Shown here piece after piece: positions 1-7,540 of a stretch of DNA of 24,238 bases (position 1 is its first letter; each line of letters opens with the position of its first letter). The position numbers and the translations under genes were made by a program. The stretch lies in the NCBI GenBank assembly GCA_017390825.1, contig JAFPAK010000217.1, forward strand, positions 1-24,238. Reading direction: 5' to 3'. The notes under the pieces are model-generated. The model saw nothing but the letters and a program-made list of their open reading frames with translations, was not told the DNA's origin and did no database searches. The stretch is from Clostridia bacterium. Lineage in GTDB: Bacteria; Bacillota_A; Clostridia; Oscillospirales; Acutalibacteraceae.

Positions 1-885
1 AAGCTCGGAGAACATCGTTTTGCTTCGTGTATGGTGGCCGTACAGTATTAAATTTGTTGTTTCGGATTCGGGATCGTCAAGCGAGCCGATATTGCAGTTT
101 TTATCAAGGAATACAGTTCCTACTGAAGTCCAGCTTCGATCAAAGCCATGATTGAGATAGTAATCGTTATCATCCGTCTGAACAACAGGATAGTCGATGC
201 CGGTACCGTCAATAGTTATCCAGCCGACAGTATCGGAATTTATCTCAAGCAGATCAAGGAACTTTGAGTCATTATTCTCCTCATGATATGTCGCACGGGT
301 ATCATCAATTACCTTTTGTGCGATCACCGGATCAAGATAATACCAGATTATCTGTGAAAGCGCCACGATCAGCGCAACGATTGCAACAAGGAATATAAGC
401 TTTCTGATGATTTCTCTTCTCGTATCGCCTTTAACGGGGAACAGATAGGAAAGGAAGCGTATAAAAGCATTCTTTTTCTTCTCTCCGCTTTCAACGGCTG
501 ATGTTGCTGTATCTTCATTTTCATCAGTTATTTCGGCTTGCGCTACTGAAAACAACTCAGCACCGTCATCTATATCAAGCGGCTTTTCATCGTCATACGA
601 TATTTGTTCAAATGTGCCTGCTTCGGAAGCTTCAGAAACCGCAGGCTGTTCTGTTTCTTCAGAAGTATCAGCGGCTACTGAATCAAAATCAAGTTCCGGA
701 AATACAGGCAACGGTTCAGCGACTTCTGCCTCGTCCTCCACAGAAAGCTTATTGTCGATCAATTTCTGTAATTCAGAAACATATTCATCAGTTTTAACGA
801 TTTCAGGCTCGTCTTTTTTCAGAATATCGTCAAGAACATTATCCTGAGAAAGCTCTTGATTGTTGTTTTCTTCATTCAATGCCAT
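1..885 (-). other. Class B sortase module with a possible internal start at 885
   Basis: An ATG at 885 lies in the same frame as CinA and is preceded by TTGGAGGAAAATTCACAA, a good GGAGG site with 11-nt spacing. A separate sortase of more than 295 aa could therefore start here. It would have an acidic cytoplasmic segment of about 150 residues, a Lys-rich stretch (GEKKKN), a membrane helix at about residues 163-183 of this shorter form, then a sortase fold. Sortase B-like motifs seen are SDTVGWITIDGTGIDYPVVQ, NHGF and LILYGHHT. Class B sortases are cysteine transpeptidases that attach surface proteins or pilins to the wall. No LPXTG-type substrate gene is visible in the window. This is recorded as a module, not a second independent gene call. 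Confidence 0.7.
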
Positions 886-2172
886 TTGTGAATTTTCCTC
901 CAATTTTATCAAACCGCTGAAATGCGGAGTCTGCGACGCTGTCAGCAGATACTCACGCAGCATATTTATCGCTTCTGAAGCGGATGCATAGCGGATATAT
1001 TCTCTGTCGTGATCTGAGCCTTTGCGGCTTTCAATAACATATACATTGTTTTTATCAGCAAGACCTATGTATGAAAGCCCGACCGGTTTATCAGTACCGT
1101 CGCTGTCAGGACCTGCGATACCGGTGATACTGATACCGATATCCGTGCCTGCCTTACGACGCACACCCTTTGCCATTTCTGCTGCAACGGGTGCTGATAC
1201 AGCACCGTGTTCTTTGATAAGCTCTGCATCGACCGAAAGCTCGTTCGTTTTGCTCTCATTTGAATATGTTGTAACGCCCATTAAGAATACGCTCGATGAG
1301 CCGGGCACATCGGTGATTCGTTTTGAAATATAGCCTGCGGTGCAGGATTCGGCGGTTGCAAGGGTAAGCCCTTTCTCCTTTAACAGACCTACTGCTACCG
1401 ATTGCAGCGTCTCACCGTCAATGCCGTAAGCGGCAGTACCGAAACGGGATCTTAATTCTTTTATCATACCTTGACAAAGTGCATCTGCGGCCGTAGGTGT
1501 TTGCGCCTTTGCGGTGATACGCAGAGTTACTTCGCCATCCTTTGCATACGGTGCAACGGTGGGATTTTTACTGCCGAGCAGATCAGCTATCAGCTCATCC
1601 ACTTTTGATTCTCCGATGCCGAATATGTTTAAAAATGTGGATTTAATAGCACCATCGCTGAATTTTGTAAGATATTGTGCAACGCTTTCATTAAACATAG
1701 TCTGCATTTCTTTGGGAGGTCCGGGCAGAAAGATTATAGCCTGATTGCCGCATTCTATTGCAGCGCCCGGAGCAGTACCGCAGCTGTTATAAAAAACAGT
1801 TGAGCCTTGAGGAAGCAGTGCCTGCTTCAAATTGTTTTCCGGCATTTCTTTGCCGAGCTTGTTATAATATGATATTATGCGGCTTTTTGCTTCGCTGTCT
1901 TCATACAGCTCATAGCCGATAGCATCACAAACGGTTTTTACGGTGATATCATCTTTAGTAGGGCCGAGACCGCCTGTGAATATAATGAGGTTGCTGCGCT
2001 CAATTGCGATCTCAAGGGCGCTTGTGAGCCTTTCGGGATTATCACCCACCGAGGTCTGATAGTAAACATTTATGCCCATTGCCGCAAGCTGGCGGGATAA
2101 GAACTGCACATTGGTATTAAGTATGTCGCCGAGCAGCAGCTCTGTGCCGACACAAATAATTTCAGCGTTCAT
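1..2172 (-). CDS. cinA: CinA-family protein continuous in frame with class B sortase (partial, C-terminus off left edge)
   Basis: The frame opens at ATG 2172 behind GAGAGGA and has no stop codon down to base 1 (724 codons). Residues 1 to about 170 are the MoaB-like domain, with FTGGLGPTKDDIT at 65-77. Residues about 255-413 are the CinA C-terminal (NMN deamidase, PncC) domain, with AESCTAG and its catalytic Ser at 276, then SITGIAGP. CinA proteins normally end near here. This one runs on through an acidic linker (about 430-580), a membrane helix (about 592-612) and a sortase B-like domain with LILYGHHT, whose catalytic His is probably 713. The sortase Cys and Arg lie outside the window. CinA acts in pyridine-nucleotide salvage in the cytoplasm; the sortase would act outside, and the order of domains fits one N-in membrane protein. 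It is the third gene after the desulfurase and thiI, 24 nt downstream of thiI. Domain calls are firm; whether one polypeptide or two are made is open. Confidence 0.85.
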   Translation of the reverse strand, partial: MNAEIICVGTELLLGDILNTNVQFLSRQLAAMGINVYYQTSVGDNPERLTSALEIAIERSNLIIFTGGLGPTKDDITVKTVCDAIGYELYEDSEAKSRIISYYNKLGKEMPENNLKQALLPQGSTVFYNSCGTAPGAAIECGNQAIIFLPGPPKEMQTMFNESVAQYLTKFSDGAIKSTFLNIFGIGESKVDELIADLLGSKNPTVAPYAKDGEVTLRITAKAQTPTAADALCQGMIKELRSRFGTAAYGIDGETLQSVAVGLLKEKGLTLATAESCTAGYISKRITDVPGSSSVFLMGVTTYSNESKTNELSVDAELIKEHGAVSAPVAAEMAKGVRRKAGTDIGISITGIAGPDSDGTDKPVGLSYIGLADKNNVYVIESRKGSDHDREYIRYASASEAINMLREYLLTASQTPHFSGLIKLEENSQMALNEENNNQELSQDNVLDDILKKDEPEIVKTDEYVSELQKLIDNKLSVEDEAEVAEPLPVFPELDFDSVAADTSEETEQPAVSEASEAGTFEQISYDDEKPLDIDDGAELFSVAQAEITDENEDTATSAVESGEKKKNAFIRFLSYLFPVKGDTRREIIRKLIFLVAIVALIVALSQIIWYYLDPVIAQKVIDDTRATYHEENNDSKFLDLLEINSDTVGWITIDGTGIDYPVVQTDDNDYYLNHGFDRSWTSVGTVFLDKNCNIGSLDDPESETTNLILYGHHTRSKTMFSEL

Positions 2173-2196
2173 AATACTGTTCCTCTCAAATTAAAA

Positions 2197-3369
2197 TCAG
2201 AATGTGATCTTTTCGTATTTTACACCTTCAAGCGCTTCTTTGCAAAGCTCTTCCCAATCCTCAAAAAGCTCTGCCGCTTTTACAACATCAAGCTTAGGAC
2301 GGGTACGAGGGTGCTTCGGAGTAAACACAGTACAGCAATCCTCATACGGCTCGATAGATGTTTCAAATGTGCCTATCTTTCTTGAGATACGGATTATTTC
2401 TTCTTTATCCATACCGATCAAGGGACGGAATACCGGCATATCGGCAGCATCATCGGTAACGGCAAGCGCTTTCATAGTCTGGCTTGCTACCTGGCCTATA
2501 CTCTCGCCCGTGATAAGTGCATCGCAGTCGTTTTTCTTTGCGATAACACTTGAAAGCTTCATCATATATCGGCGCATTATTAGCGTTGTAAGATCGTCAG
2601 GACAGTATCTTGCAATATGCTCCTGAATTTTTGTAAACGGAACGCTTGCATAGTGGATAGGACCTGAGTACTCGCTTACGATTCTGAGAAGATTTTTCAC
2701 CTTTTCTTCGGCACGTTCGCTTGTGTAGGGAGGGCTTGCAAAATGCACCGCACAAAGTTCAACACCGCGTTTTGCCATCATCCACGCAGCTACAGGTGAA
2801 TCAATACCGCCGCTGATAAGCACCGCCGCCTTGCCGCCGCTACCTGAAGGCATACCGCCTGCGCCGTTTGTCTGGTCGGCATGAATATACGCCGCCGTGT
2901 CCCGAATCTCAACATAAACTGTGATCTCGGGGTTGTGCACATCTACTTTAAGGTGGTGGAATTTCGATAGTATCTCACCGCCGACAGTTGCACATATCTC
3001 AGGACTTTTAAGCGCAAATTTTTTATCCGACCGTTTTGCCTCAACCTTAAAGGTACGGGCATTTTGCAGTTTTTCAGCCAGATAAACCGGAACTTTGGCA
3101 AGTATATCTGCCATATCCTTTTCGGCAACGCATGCACGGGAATATGCGGCAATTCCGAATACCTTTTTCATACGGCGATCTGCCTCGTCCATATCAAAAT
3201 CGTCACTATCGGGACGAATAGTGATGGTGGACTGTGCCTTGCCTGCGATCACTCTGCCACAGGGCGAGAGCGCATGGCGGATATTTTTAATAAGTATATT
3301 TTCAAATGTTGAACGGTTAAGTCCTTTTAAGGCGATCTCACCGTTTTTTACAAGAATTATTTCTTTCAT
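2197..3369 (-). CDS. thiI: tRNA 4-thiouridine synthase ThiI
   Basis: A 390-residue ThiI without the C-terminal rhodanese domain found in E. coli, as is usual in Firmicutes. It adenylates U8 of tRNA and accepts sulfur from a cysteine desulfurase to give s4U; in some bacteria it also feeds thiamine thiazole synthesis. The N-terminal ferredoxin-like part and THUMP domain span about residues 1-165. The PP-loop SGGIDS is at 186-191, followed by CPDDLTTLIMRRYMMK (256-271) and ITGESIGQVASQT. Cys345 and Cys346 in EDCC sit where the reactive ThiI cysteine is expected. The start ATG follows TAGGAGACAAAA, in which the Shine-Dalgarno overlaps the stop of the desulfurase gene 9 nt upstream. That spacing makes co-translation with its sulfur donor likely. 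Confidence 0.95.
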   Translation of the reverse strand: MKEIILVKNGEIALKGLNRSTFENILIKNIRHALSPCGRVIAGKAQSTITIRPDSDDFDMDEADRRMKKVFGIAAYSRACVAEKDMADILAKVPVYLAEKLQNARTFKVEAKRSDKKFALKSPEICATVGGEILSKFHHLKVDVHNPEITVYVEIRDTAAYIHADQTNGAGGMPSGSGGKAAVLISGGIDSPVAAWMMAKRGVELCAVHFASPPYTSERAEEKVKNLLRIVSEYSGPIHYASVPFTKIQEHIARYCPDDLTTLIMRRYMMKLSSVIAKKNDCDALITGESIGQVASQTMKALAVTDDAADMPVFRPLIGMDKEEIIRISRKIGTFETSIEPYEDCCTVFTPKHPRTRPKLDVVKAAELFEDWEELCKEALEGVKYEKITF

Positions 3370-3378
3370 TTTTGTCTC

Positions 3379-4518
3379 CTATTTTGCACGGATAAGTGAC
3401 TTTCTCGCTTCGTTTATACCGTCAATCAGCATATCGACATCTTCGTAAGTGCTGTATCTTGAAAAGCTGATGCGTATAGCTGAATCAGCACGGCGAGCGT
3501 TAAGTCCCATTGCTTTAAGAACATGGCTCGGTGCGCCCTTTGCACAAGCGCTACCGGAGGAGATGTAAACTCCCCTCGCTTCAAGAAAATGCAGCATTGT
3601 TTCACTGCGTATTCCAAGAACGGACAGGTTAAGAACATAGGCGCTGCCATTTTTGGGTGAATTGATGGCGATGTCTTCGCAGTCACATAACTTATCTGTT
3701 ATATACTGTTTTATCCTCAACACCGCTTGCTCGTCTGTAACAAGACTGCGGTTATTTATCTCTCTTACCGCAGCGCCAAATCCGGCTATCAGATTAAGCG
3801 GCTCTGTTCCCGGACGGATGCCGCCTTGCTGCTCTCCGCCGTGTATCTGCGGCAGGATACGCACACCTTTTTTAATGTATAAAGCGCCCACGCCTTTAGG
3901 GCCATGTATTTTATGTGACGAGATCGATACAAGGTCAATTCCGGCTTTTTCAGGAATAAGCGTATACTTTCCGTAGCCCTGCACAAAATCACAGTGCAGA
4001 AGTGCCGGCGAGCCTTTTTTTCTGATAACCGCTTTAAGCTTGTCAACCGGAAATATTGCGCCGGTTTCATTATTACAGTACATCACGCTTACCAGCACGG
4101 TCTTTTCATCTATTGCAGCTTCGATATCTGACAGCGTAATACTGCCGTCAGAGCCAGGATTTATATACACAACCTCAAAGCCCCGTTTTTCAAGCTCCTT
4201 CATAGCTCCGAGAATTGCTGAATGTTCAACGGCAGTTGTCACAACACGGTTTCCTCTGCGGTGCATTGCCTCTGCCGCACCGAGCACAGCAAGATTATCT
4301 GCCTCGCTGCCGCCGGAAGTGAATATAAGCTCATCCTCACGGCATTTAAGACTTTTCGCAATTTCGACCTTTGCGGAGCTGATAAGCTTTTCGCTTGAAT
4401 ATCCAATAGAATGAAGTGATGAAGGATTGCCGAACATATCAAGCGATGTTGCTATTGCGTCCTTTACGCAAGGGATAAGCTCGGTTGTTGCGGCATTATC
4501 AAGATAGCCCTTTGTCAC
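3379..4518 (-). CDS. Cysteine desulfurase (NifS/IscS family)
   Basis: A 379-residue class V aminotransferase-fold PLP enzyme that removes sulfur from cysteine as enzyme-bound persulfide. It starts at GTG 4518, chosen because AGGAG lies 8 nt upstream and the N-terminus then reads TKGYLDNAATT, typical of the family. The PLP Lys is K203 in SSHKIHGPKG, the conserved His is H99 in AVEHSA, and the active-site Cys is C325 in SSGSACAKG. The length is normal. It lies 9 nt upstream of thiI, the arrangement of Bacillus subtilis nifZ-thiI, so its main client is probably ThiI rather than an Fe-S scaffold; no iscU or sufU is nearby. It is the first gene of the minus-strand operon, with a consensus promoter at 4562-4590. 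Confidence 0.93.
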   Translation of the reverse strand: MTKGYLDNAATTELIPCVKDAIATSLDMFGNPSSLHSIGYSSEKLISSAKVEIAKSLKCREDELIFTSGGSEADNLAVLGAAEAMHRRGNRVVTTAVEHSAILGAMKELEKRGFEVVYINPGSDGSITLSDIEAAIDEKTVLVSVMYCNNETGAIFPVDKLKAVIRKKGSPALLHCDFVQGYGKYTLIPEKAGIDLVSISSHKIHGPKGVGALYIKKGVRILPQIHGGEQQGGIRPGTEPLNLIAGFGAAVREINNRSLVTDEQAVLRIKQYITDKLCDCEDIAINSPKNGSAYVLNLSVLGIRSETMLHFLEARGVYISSGSACAKGAPSHVLKAMGLNARRADSAIRISFSRYSTYEDVDMLIDGINEARKSLIRAK

Positions 4519-4561
4519 TTATTTCACTCCTATCGAATTTTAACATAAATGTAATCACTTT

Positions 4562-4590
4562 ATTATACATTAAAAATAAATTCATTTCAA
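4562..4590 (-). promoter_or_regulatory. Sigma-A-type promoter of the desulfurase-thiI-cinA operon
   Basis: On the minus strand TTGAAA (4585-4590) and TATAAT (4562-4567) are separated by 17 nt. This is a near-perfect housekeeping promoter, about 45 nt upstream of the GTG start at 4518. The surrounding intergenic region is AT-rich. Confidence 0.8.
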
Positions 4591-4641
4591 CTGTTGTTCA
4601 CGAAAAATTTGCATTTGCTTATTTACCAAATTATAAAATGA

Positions 4642-4670
4642 TTGATTAATCTTGCATTATGTGTTATAAT
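4642..4670 (+). promoter_or_regulatory. Sigma-A-type promoter of the OPT transporter operon
   Basis: TTGATT (4642-4647) and TATAAT (4665-4670) are separated by 17 nt. The promoter diverges from that of the desulfurase operon and gives a leader of about 55 nt before the ATG at 4734. Confidence 0.75.
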
Positions 4671-4681
4671 GCACATAATGC
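4654..4681 (+). promoter_or_regulatory. Perfect 10-bp inverted repeat around the -10, operator candidate
   Basis: GCATTATGTG (4654-4663) is repeated in exact inverted form as CACATAATGC (4672-4681), with an 8-nt spacer that contains the -10 hexamer. A dimeric repressor bound here would block the OPT promoter. The half-site matches no operator that I recognise, and no regulator gene lies beside it. Confidence 0.55.
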
Positions 4682-4733
4682 TTGAATATCAAGTGGAAAA
4701 TTTAGTCGCTTTTGTGACGGAATGGAGATTTTA

Positions 4734-6653
4734 ATGGAAAACAAACAAGACTTTAAGCCTTATATCCCGGCGGAAAGGATCACTCCCGAAATTACCGTTA
4801 CATCCATTGTAATGGGTGTGTTGCTTGCGGTAATTTTCGGTGCAGCGAATGCTTACCTCGGTCTGCGTGTCGGAATGACGGTTTCCGCTTCCATCCCTGC
4901 CGCAGTTATTGCAATGGGCGTTATTCGTGTTATTATGCGAAAAAACTCAATTCTTGAAAGCAACATCGTACAGACAGTCGGCTCCGCAGGCGAGTCACTT
5001 GCCGCAGGTGCTATCTTCACGCTTCCTGCACTCTTTTTGTGGGCATCTGAAGGGTTGATGGACAAGCCAAACATGATCGAGATCACTCTTATTGCACTTC
5101 TCGGAGGTCTTCTCGGCGTATTCTTTATGGTGCCGCTTCGTAATGCGCTTATCGTAAAGGAGCACGGTACGCTGCCTTATCCCGAAGGCACAGCCTGCGC
5201 AGAGGTACTGCTTGCCGGTGAAGACGGTGGCTCAAACGCATCTACCGTTTTTGCGGGTATGGGAATCGCTGCTATTTTCAAGTTCGTTATCGACGGACTT
5301 AAAGCAGTTGCCGGAGAGATCACCTTTGCCGTAAAAGGATTTGCAGGCGCTATCGGTACACAGATATACCCTGCTGTTATGAGCGTTGGCTATATCTGCG
5401 GACCAAGAATTTCATCTTATATGTTTGCAGGCGGCTGTCTTAGCTGGCTTGTAATAATTCCGCTTATCGTACTTTTCGGTGAAAACACCGTGATGTACCC
5501 CGGCACCGAAACTATCGGTACTATGTTTGCCGAGGGCGGTGCAAGTGCTATCTGGGGCTCGTATATCCGCTATATTGGTGCAGGTGCACTTGCGGCCGGC
5601 GGTATTATCAGCCTTATCAAATCACTACCGCTTATTGTACGCACCTTTGCAGGGGCAATGAAGAGCATGAAGGGCGCAGGCGCCGCAGGCAGCGAGCGCA
5701 CGGCACAGGACATCAGCCTTAAAGTAGTTATTATCGCTCTTGCAATACTTACCGTTGCAGTATGGCTCGTTCCGGCTATTCCCGTATCCTTTATCGGTGC
5801 GGTCATAGTTGTTGTATTCGGTTTCTTCTTTGCAACTGTATCATCACGAATGGTAGGTCTTGTAGGAAGCAGTAACAACCCCGTTTCGGGAATGGCTATT
5901 GCAACGCTGCTTATCGCAACTGTTATCCTCAAGCTTACCGGTGCATCGGGTGCAGAGGGAATGAGAAGCGCCATTGCAATCGGCTCTATCATTTGTATCG
6001 TTTCTGCTATTGCAGGCGATACCTCACAGGATCTTAAAACTGGCTATTTACTCGGCGCAACTCCGAAAAAGCAGCAGATAGGCGAGCTTATCGGTGTAAT
6101 TGCAGCAGCACTTGCTATCGGCGGTACACTTTATCTGCTGGACAGCGCCTGGGGCTTTGGTTCAGGAGAGCTTGCTGCTCCGCAGGCGACTCTTATGAAG
6201 ATGATAATTGAGGGCGTTATGGAAAACAGTCTGCCATGGGGACTTGTTCTTGTCGGTGTATTTATCGGCATCGTGGTTGAGCTTGTAGGAATTCCCGTGC
6301 TGCCGTTTGCTATCGGTGTGTATCTGCCGGTGCATCTCAATGCTTGTATCATGGTCGGCGGACTTCTCCGTCTTGTATTTGATAAGATCAAAAATCGCAG
6401 CGAGAAGAAGAAACAGGCAACTGTTAATGACGGTATTCTCTTCTGTTCGGGTATGATCGCAGGTGAAGGTCTCATTGGTATATTGCTCGCACTCTTTGCA
6501 GTATTCGGTATTGACAAGGTTATCGACATTTCAGGCTTTATCAATCTCCCGACATGGGTATCAAATATTTTGAGCCTGGTTGTATTCGGTCTTGTGATCC
6601 TTTGTGTAATGAAGTTCTCTTATTGGAAAAAGAGCAACAGAAGTAAAGACTGA
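4734..6653 (+). CDS. OPT-family oligopeptide transporter
   Basis: A 639-residue very hydrophobic protein with about 15 predicted membrane segments, the usual size for bacterial OPT transporters. These are proton-coupled importers of small peptides, or of metal chelates in the YSL branch. The family-typical N-terminus has FKPYIPAERITPEITVTSI and NAYLGLRVGMT (39-49); LPYPEGTACAEVL and SGMIAGEGLIGI are further OPT signatures. ATG 4734 is preferred over the in-frame ATG at 4722 because GGAG (4724-4727) sits 6 nt before it, while 4722 has no ribosome site. Its TGA overlaps the ATG of the next gene by one base. A strong promoter with an operator-like inverted repeat lies just upstream. The family call is firm; the substrate is unknown. 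Confidence 0.93.
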   Translation: MENKQDFKPYIPAERITPEITVTSIVMGVLLAVIFGAANAYLGLRVGMTVSASIPAAVIAMGVIRVIMRKNSILESNIVQTVGSAGESLAAGAIFTLPALFLWASEGLMDKPNMIEITLIALLGGLLGVFFMVPLRNALIVKEHGTLPYPEGTACAEVLLAGEDGGSNASTVFAGMGIAAIFKFVIDGLKAVAGEITFAVKGFAGAIGTQIYPAVMSVGYICGPRISSYMFAGGCLSWLVIIPLIVLFGENTVMYPGTETIGTMFAEGGASAIWGSYIRYIGAGALAAGGIISLIKSLPLIVRTFAGAMKSMKGAGAAGSERTAQDISLKVVIIALAILTVAVWLVPAIPVSFIGAVIVVVFGFFFATVSSRMVGLVGSSNNPVSGMAIATLLIATVILKLTGASGAEGMRSAIAIGSIICIVSAIAGDTSQDLKTGYLLGATPKKQQIGELIGVIAAALAIGGTLYLLDSAWGFGSGELAAPQATLMKMIIEGVMENSLPWGLVLVGVFIGIVVELVGIPVLPFAIGVYLPVHLNACIMVGGLLRLVFDKIKNRSEKKKQATVNDGILFCSGMIAGEGLIGILLALFAVFGIDKVIDISGFINLPTWVSNILSLVVFGLVILCVMKFSYWKKSNRSKD

Positions 6654-7006
6654 TGAAAAAGAAAAATAAAACTGTATCAAAAAACTACCTAGAAAAAAAG
6701 CCGATGCGAAAAAACGGTCTTGAATGGACTGAAAAAGACGGACTTGTCACACTGAATATCTATAATAAAGGTGTGTTCAAGAAGATAACGCAGGTGCTTT
6801 TAAAGAAGCCGAAGATAAGCTATGTACATCTTGATGAGCTGGGCAGTTTTGTCTGGCCGCTGCTTGACGGTGAAAAGGATATCATGGCTATCGGCGAAGC
6901 GGTAAAAGAAAGGTTTGCGGAAAAAGCGGAGCCACTTTACCCAAGACTTGCAAAATATTTTCAGATACTCGACAGCTACGGTTTTGTAGAGTGGAATGAA
7001 GAATGA
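6653..7006 (+). CDS. PqqD-family small protein
   Basis: A 117-residue soluble protein. Residues about 55-115 match the PqqD family: VHLDELGSFVW (58-68), an LDG turn (71-73) and ILDSYGFVEW (105-114), with helices between. PqqD-like domains are winged-helix modules that bind leader peptides of ribosomally made peptides (RRE domains) and deliver them to modifying enzymes; many stand-alone members have no known role. The first 50 residues are Lys-rich and less conserved-looking. The ATG overlaps the TGA of the OPT gene (TGATG), so translation is coupled. No radical SAM enzyme or precursor peptide is seen in the window, so an unknown peptide linked to the transporter is inference. Confidence 0.8.
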   Translation: MKKKNKTVSKNYLEKKPMRKNGLEWTEKDGLVTLNIYNKGVFKKITQVLLKKPKISYVHLDELGSFVWPLLDGEKDIMAIGEAVKERFAEKAEPLYPRLAKYFQILDSYGFVEWNEE

Positions 7007-7010
7007 TAAC

Positions 7011-7411
7011 AAATACCGCAGAGTTTATGCAGAAATGTTCTTAACGAACATTTCTGCAACTCTATTCGCCTTGCGGCGAGTGATATTGCTTCGCAGTGAT
7101 ATTCGGCTTTCAGCCGAGTGTTATTTGGCTACGCCAAGTTATAAGCGAATAGAATATCACTAAACCGATAGGTTTAATATCACTTTTGCAAAGCAAAAAT
7201 ATCACGCTGACTTTAGTCAGCATATCACTATACAGACAAAAAAGAAAGAGAAGACTCGTGATAAGCGAATCTTCTCTTTTCTGTTGTTAGTGGGTTTGGG
7301 CTTCAGCCCAAATGCATTTGTACATACAAATGCGATGCTGGTTCTAATCGAACAGTATATACTAAAACAAAAACTTCGCTAACAACATAACGCTATTGCT
7401 CTGCGGTATTT
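7011..7411. mobile_element. Hairpin-array element, copy 1 (MITE-like or structured RNA)
   Basis: AAATACCGCAGAG (7011-7023) has an exact inverted copy at 7399-7411. Between them are a 13-bp hairpin (7028-7058), a long-range stem CTATTCGC/GCGAATAG (7062-7069 with 7145-7152) enclosing small hairpins, and three more hairpins after it (about 7161-7176, 7184-7198, 7206-7221). Then come an A/G-rich stem (7245-7279) and two terminal hairpins (7295-7312, 7314-7333) followed by GATGCTGG. Small hairpins are separated by GTGATATT inside the long stem and by AATATCAC after it. There is no open reading frame of note. It begins 4 nt after the stop of the pqqD-like gene. A second diverged copy lies at 23687-24080. 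I do not know a named family for it. Confidence 0.7.
7245..7279. terminator. Possible terminator hairpin inside element copy 1
   Basis: AAAGAGAAGA (7245-7254) pairs with TCTTCTCTTT (7270-7279), extended inside by TCG/CGA. A T-rich run follows on the plus strand. It could end transcripts from the OPT-PqqD operon, but the stem is GC-poor and termination is not certain. Confidence 0.35.
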
Positions 7412-7438
7412 ATTTGAAAATCAGTTAACCTGATTAAT

Positions 7439-7466
7439 AGTCAATCAATCAATTGATTGATTGACT
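7439..7466. repeat. 28-bp perfect palindrome of TCAA/TTGA units
   Basis: From 7439 to 7466 the sequence is its own exact reverse complement without a loop: AG, three TCAA-type units, then the mirror TTGA units and CT. A weaker hairpin, ATCAG/CTGAT (about 7420-7434), stands just before it. It lies between element copy 1 and the terminator of the VanZ gene. Possible roles are a protein-binding site, a recombination site or a chance microsatellite. Confidence 0.8.
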
Positions 7467-7501
7467 GAATAAGCAGTGTGTAATGCAGTTGATGTGATGC
7501 A

Positions 7502-7538
7502 AAAATCCTCCGATATATAATCAGTATCGGAGGATTTT
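7502..7538 (-). terminator. Rho-independent terminator after the VanZ gene
   Basis: A 14-bp perfect stem, AAAATCCTCCGATA (7502-7515) with TATCGGAGGATTTT (7525-7538), has a 9-nt loop. On the minus strand it is followed by T residues (7501-7505). It lies just downstream of the VanZ-family gene, and the A/T arms could let it work in both directions. Confidence 0.85.
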
Positions 7539-7540
7539 GT

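Noticed and set aside
883..930. A stop codon separating CinA from the sortase
   Set aside because: All in-frame triplets were read and none is a stop on the minus strand, so two separate, non-overlapping genes cannot be drawn from this sequence.
4722..4733. ATG 4722 as the OPT start
   Set aside because: There is no ribosome site before it, while GGAG stands 6 nt before ATG 4734 and the family N-terminus begins there.
7060..7230. Possible CRISPR array, because of short repeated units
   Set aside because: The repeated units are 8-nt linkers between different palindromes of varying length; there are no constant repeats of 23-40 bp, no spacers of even length and no cas genes.
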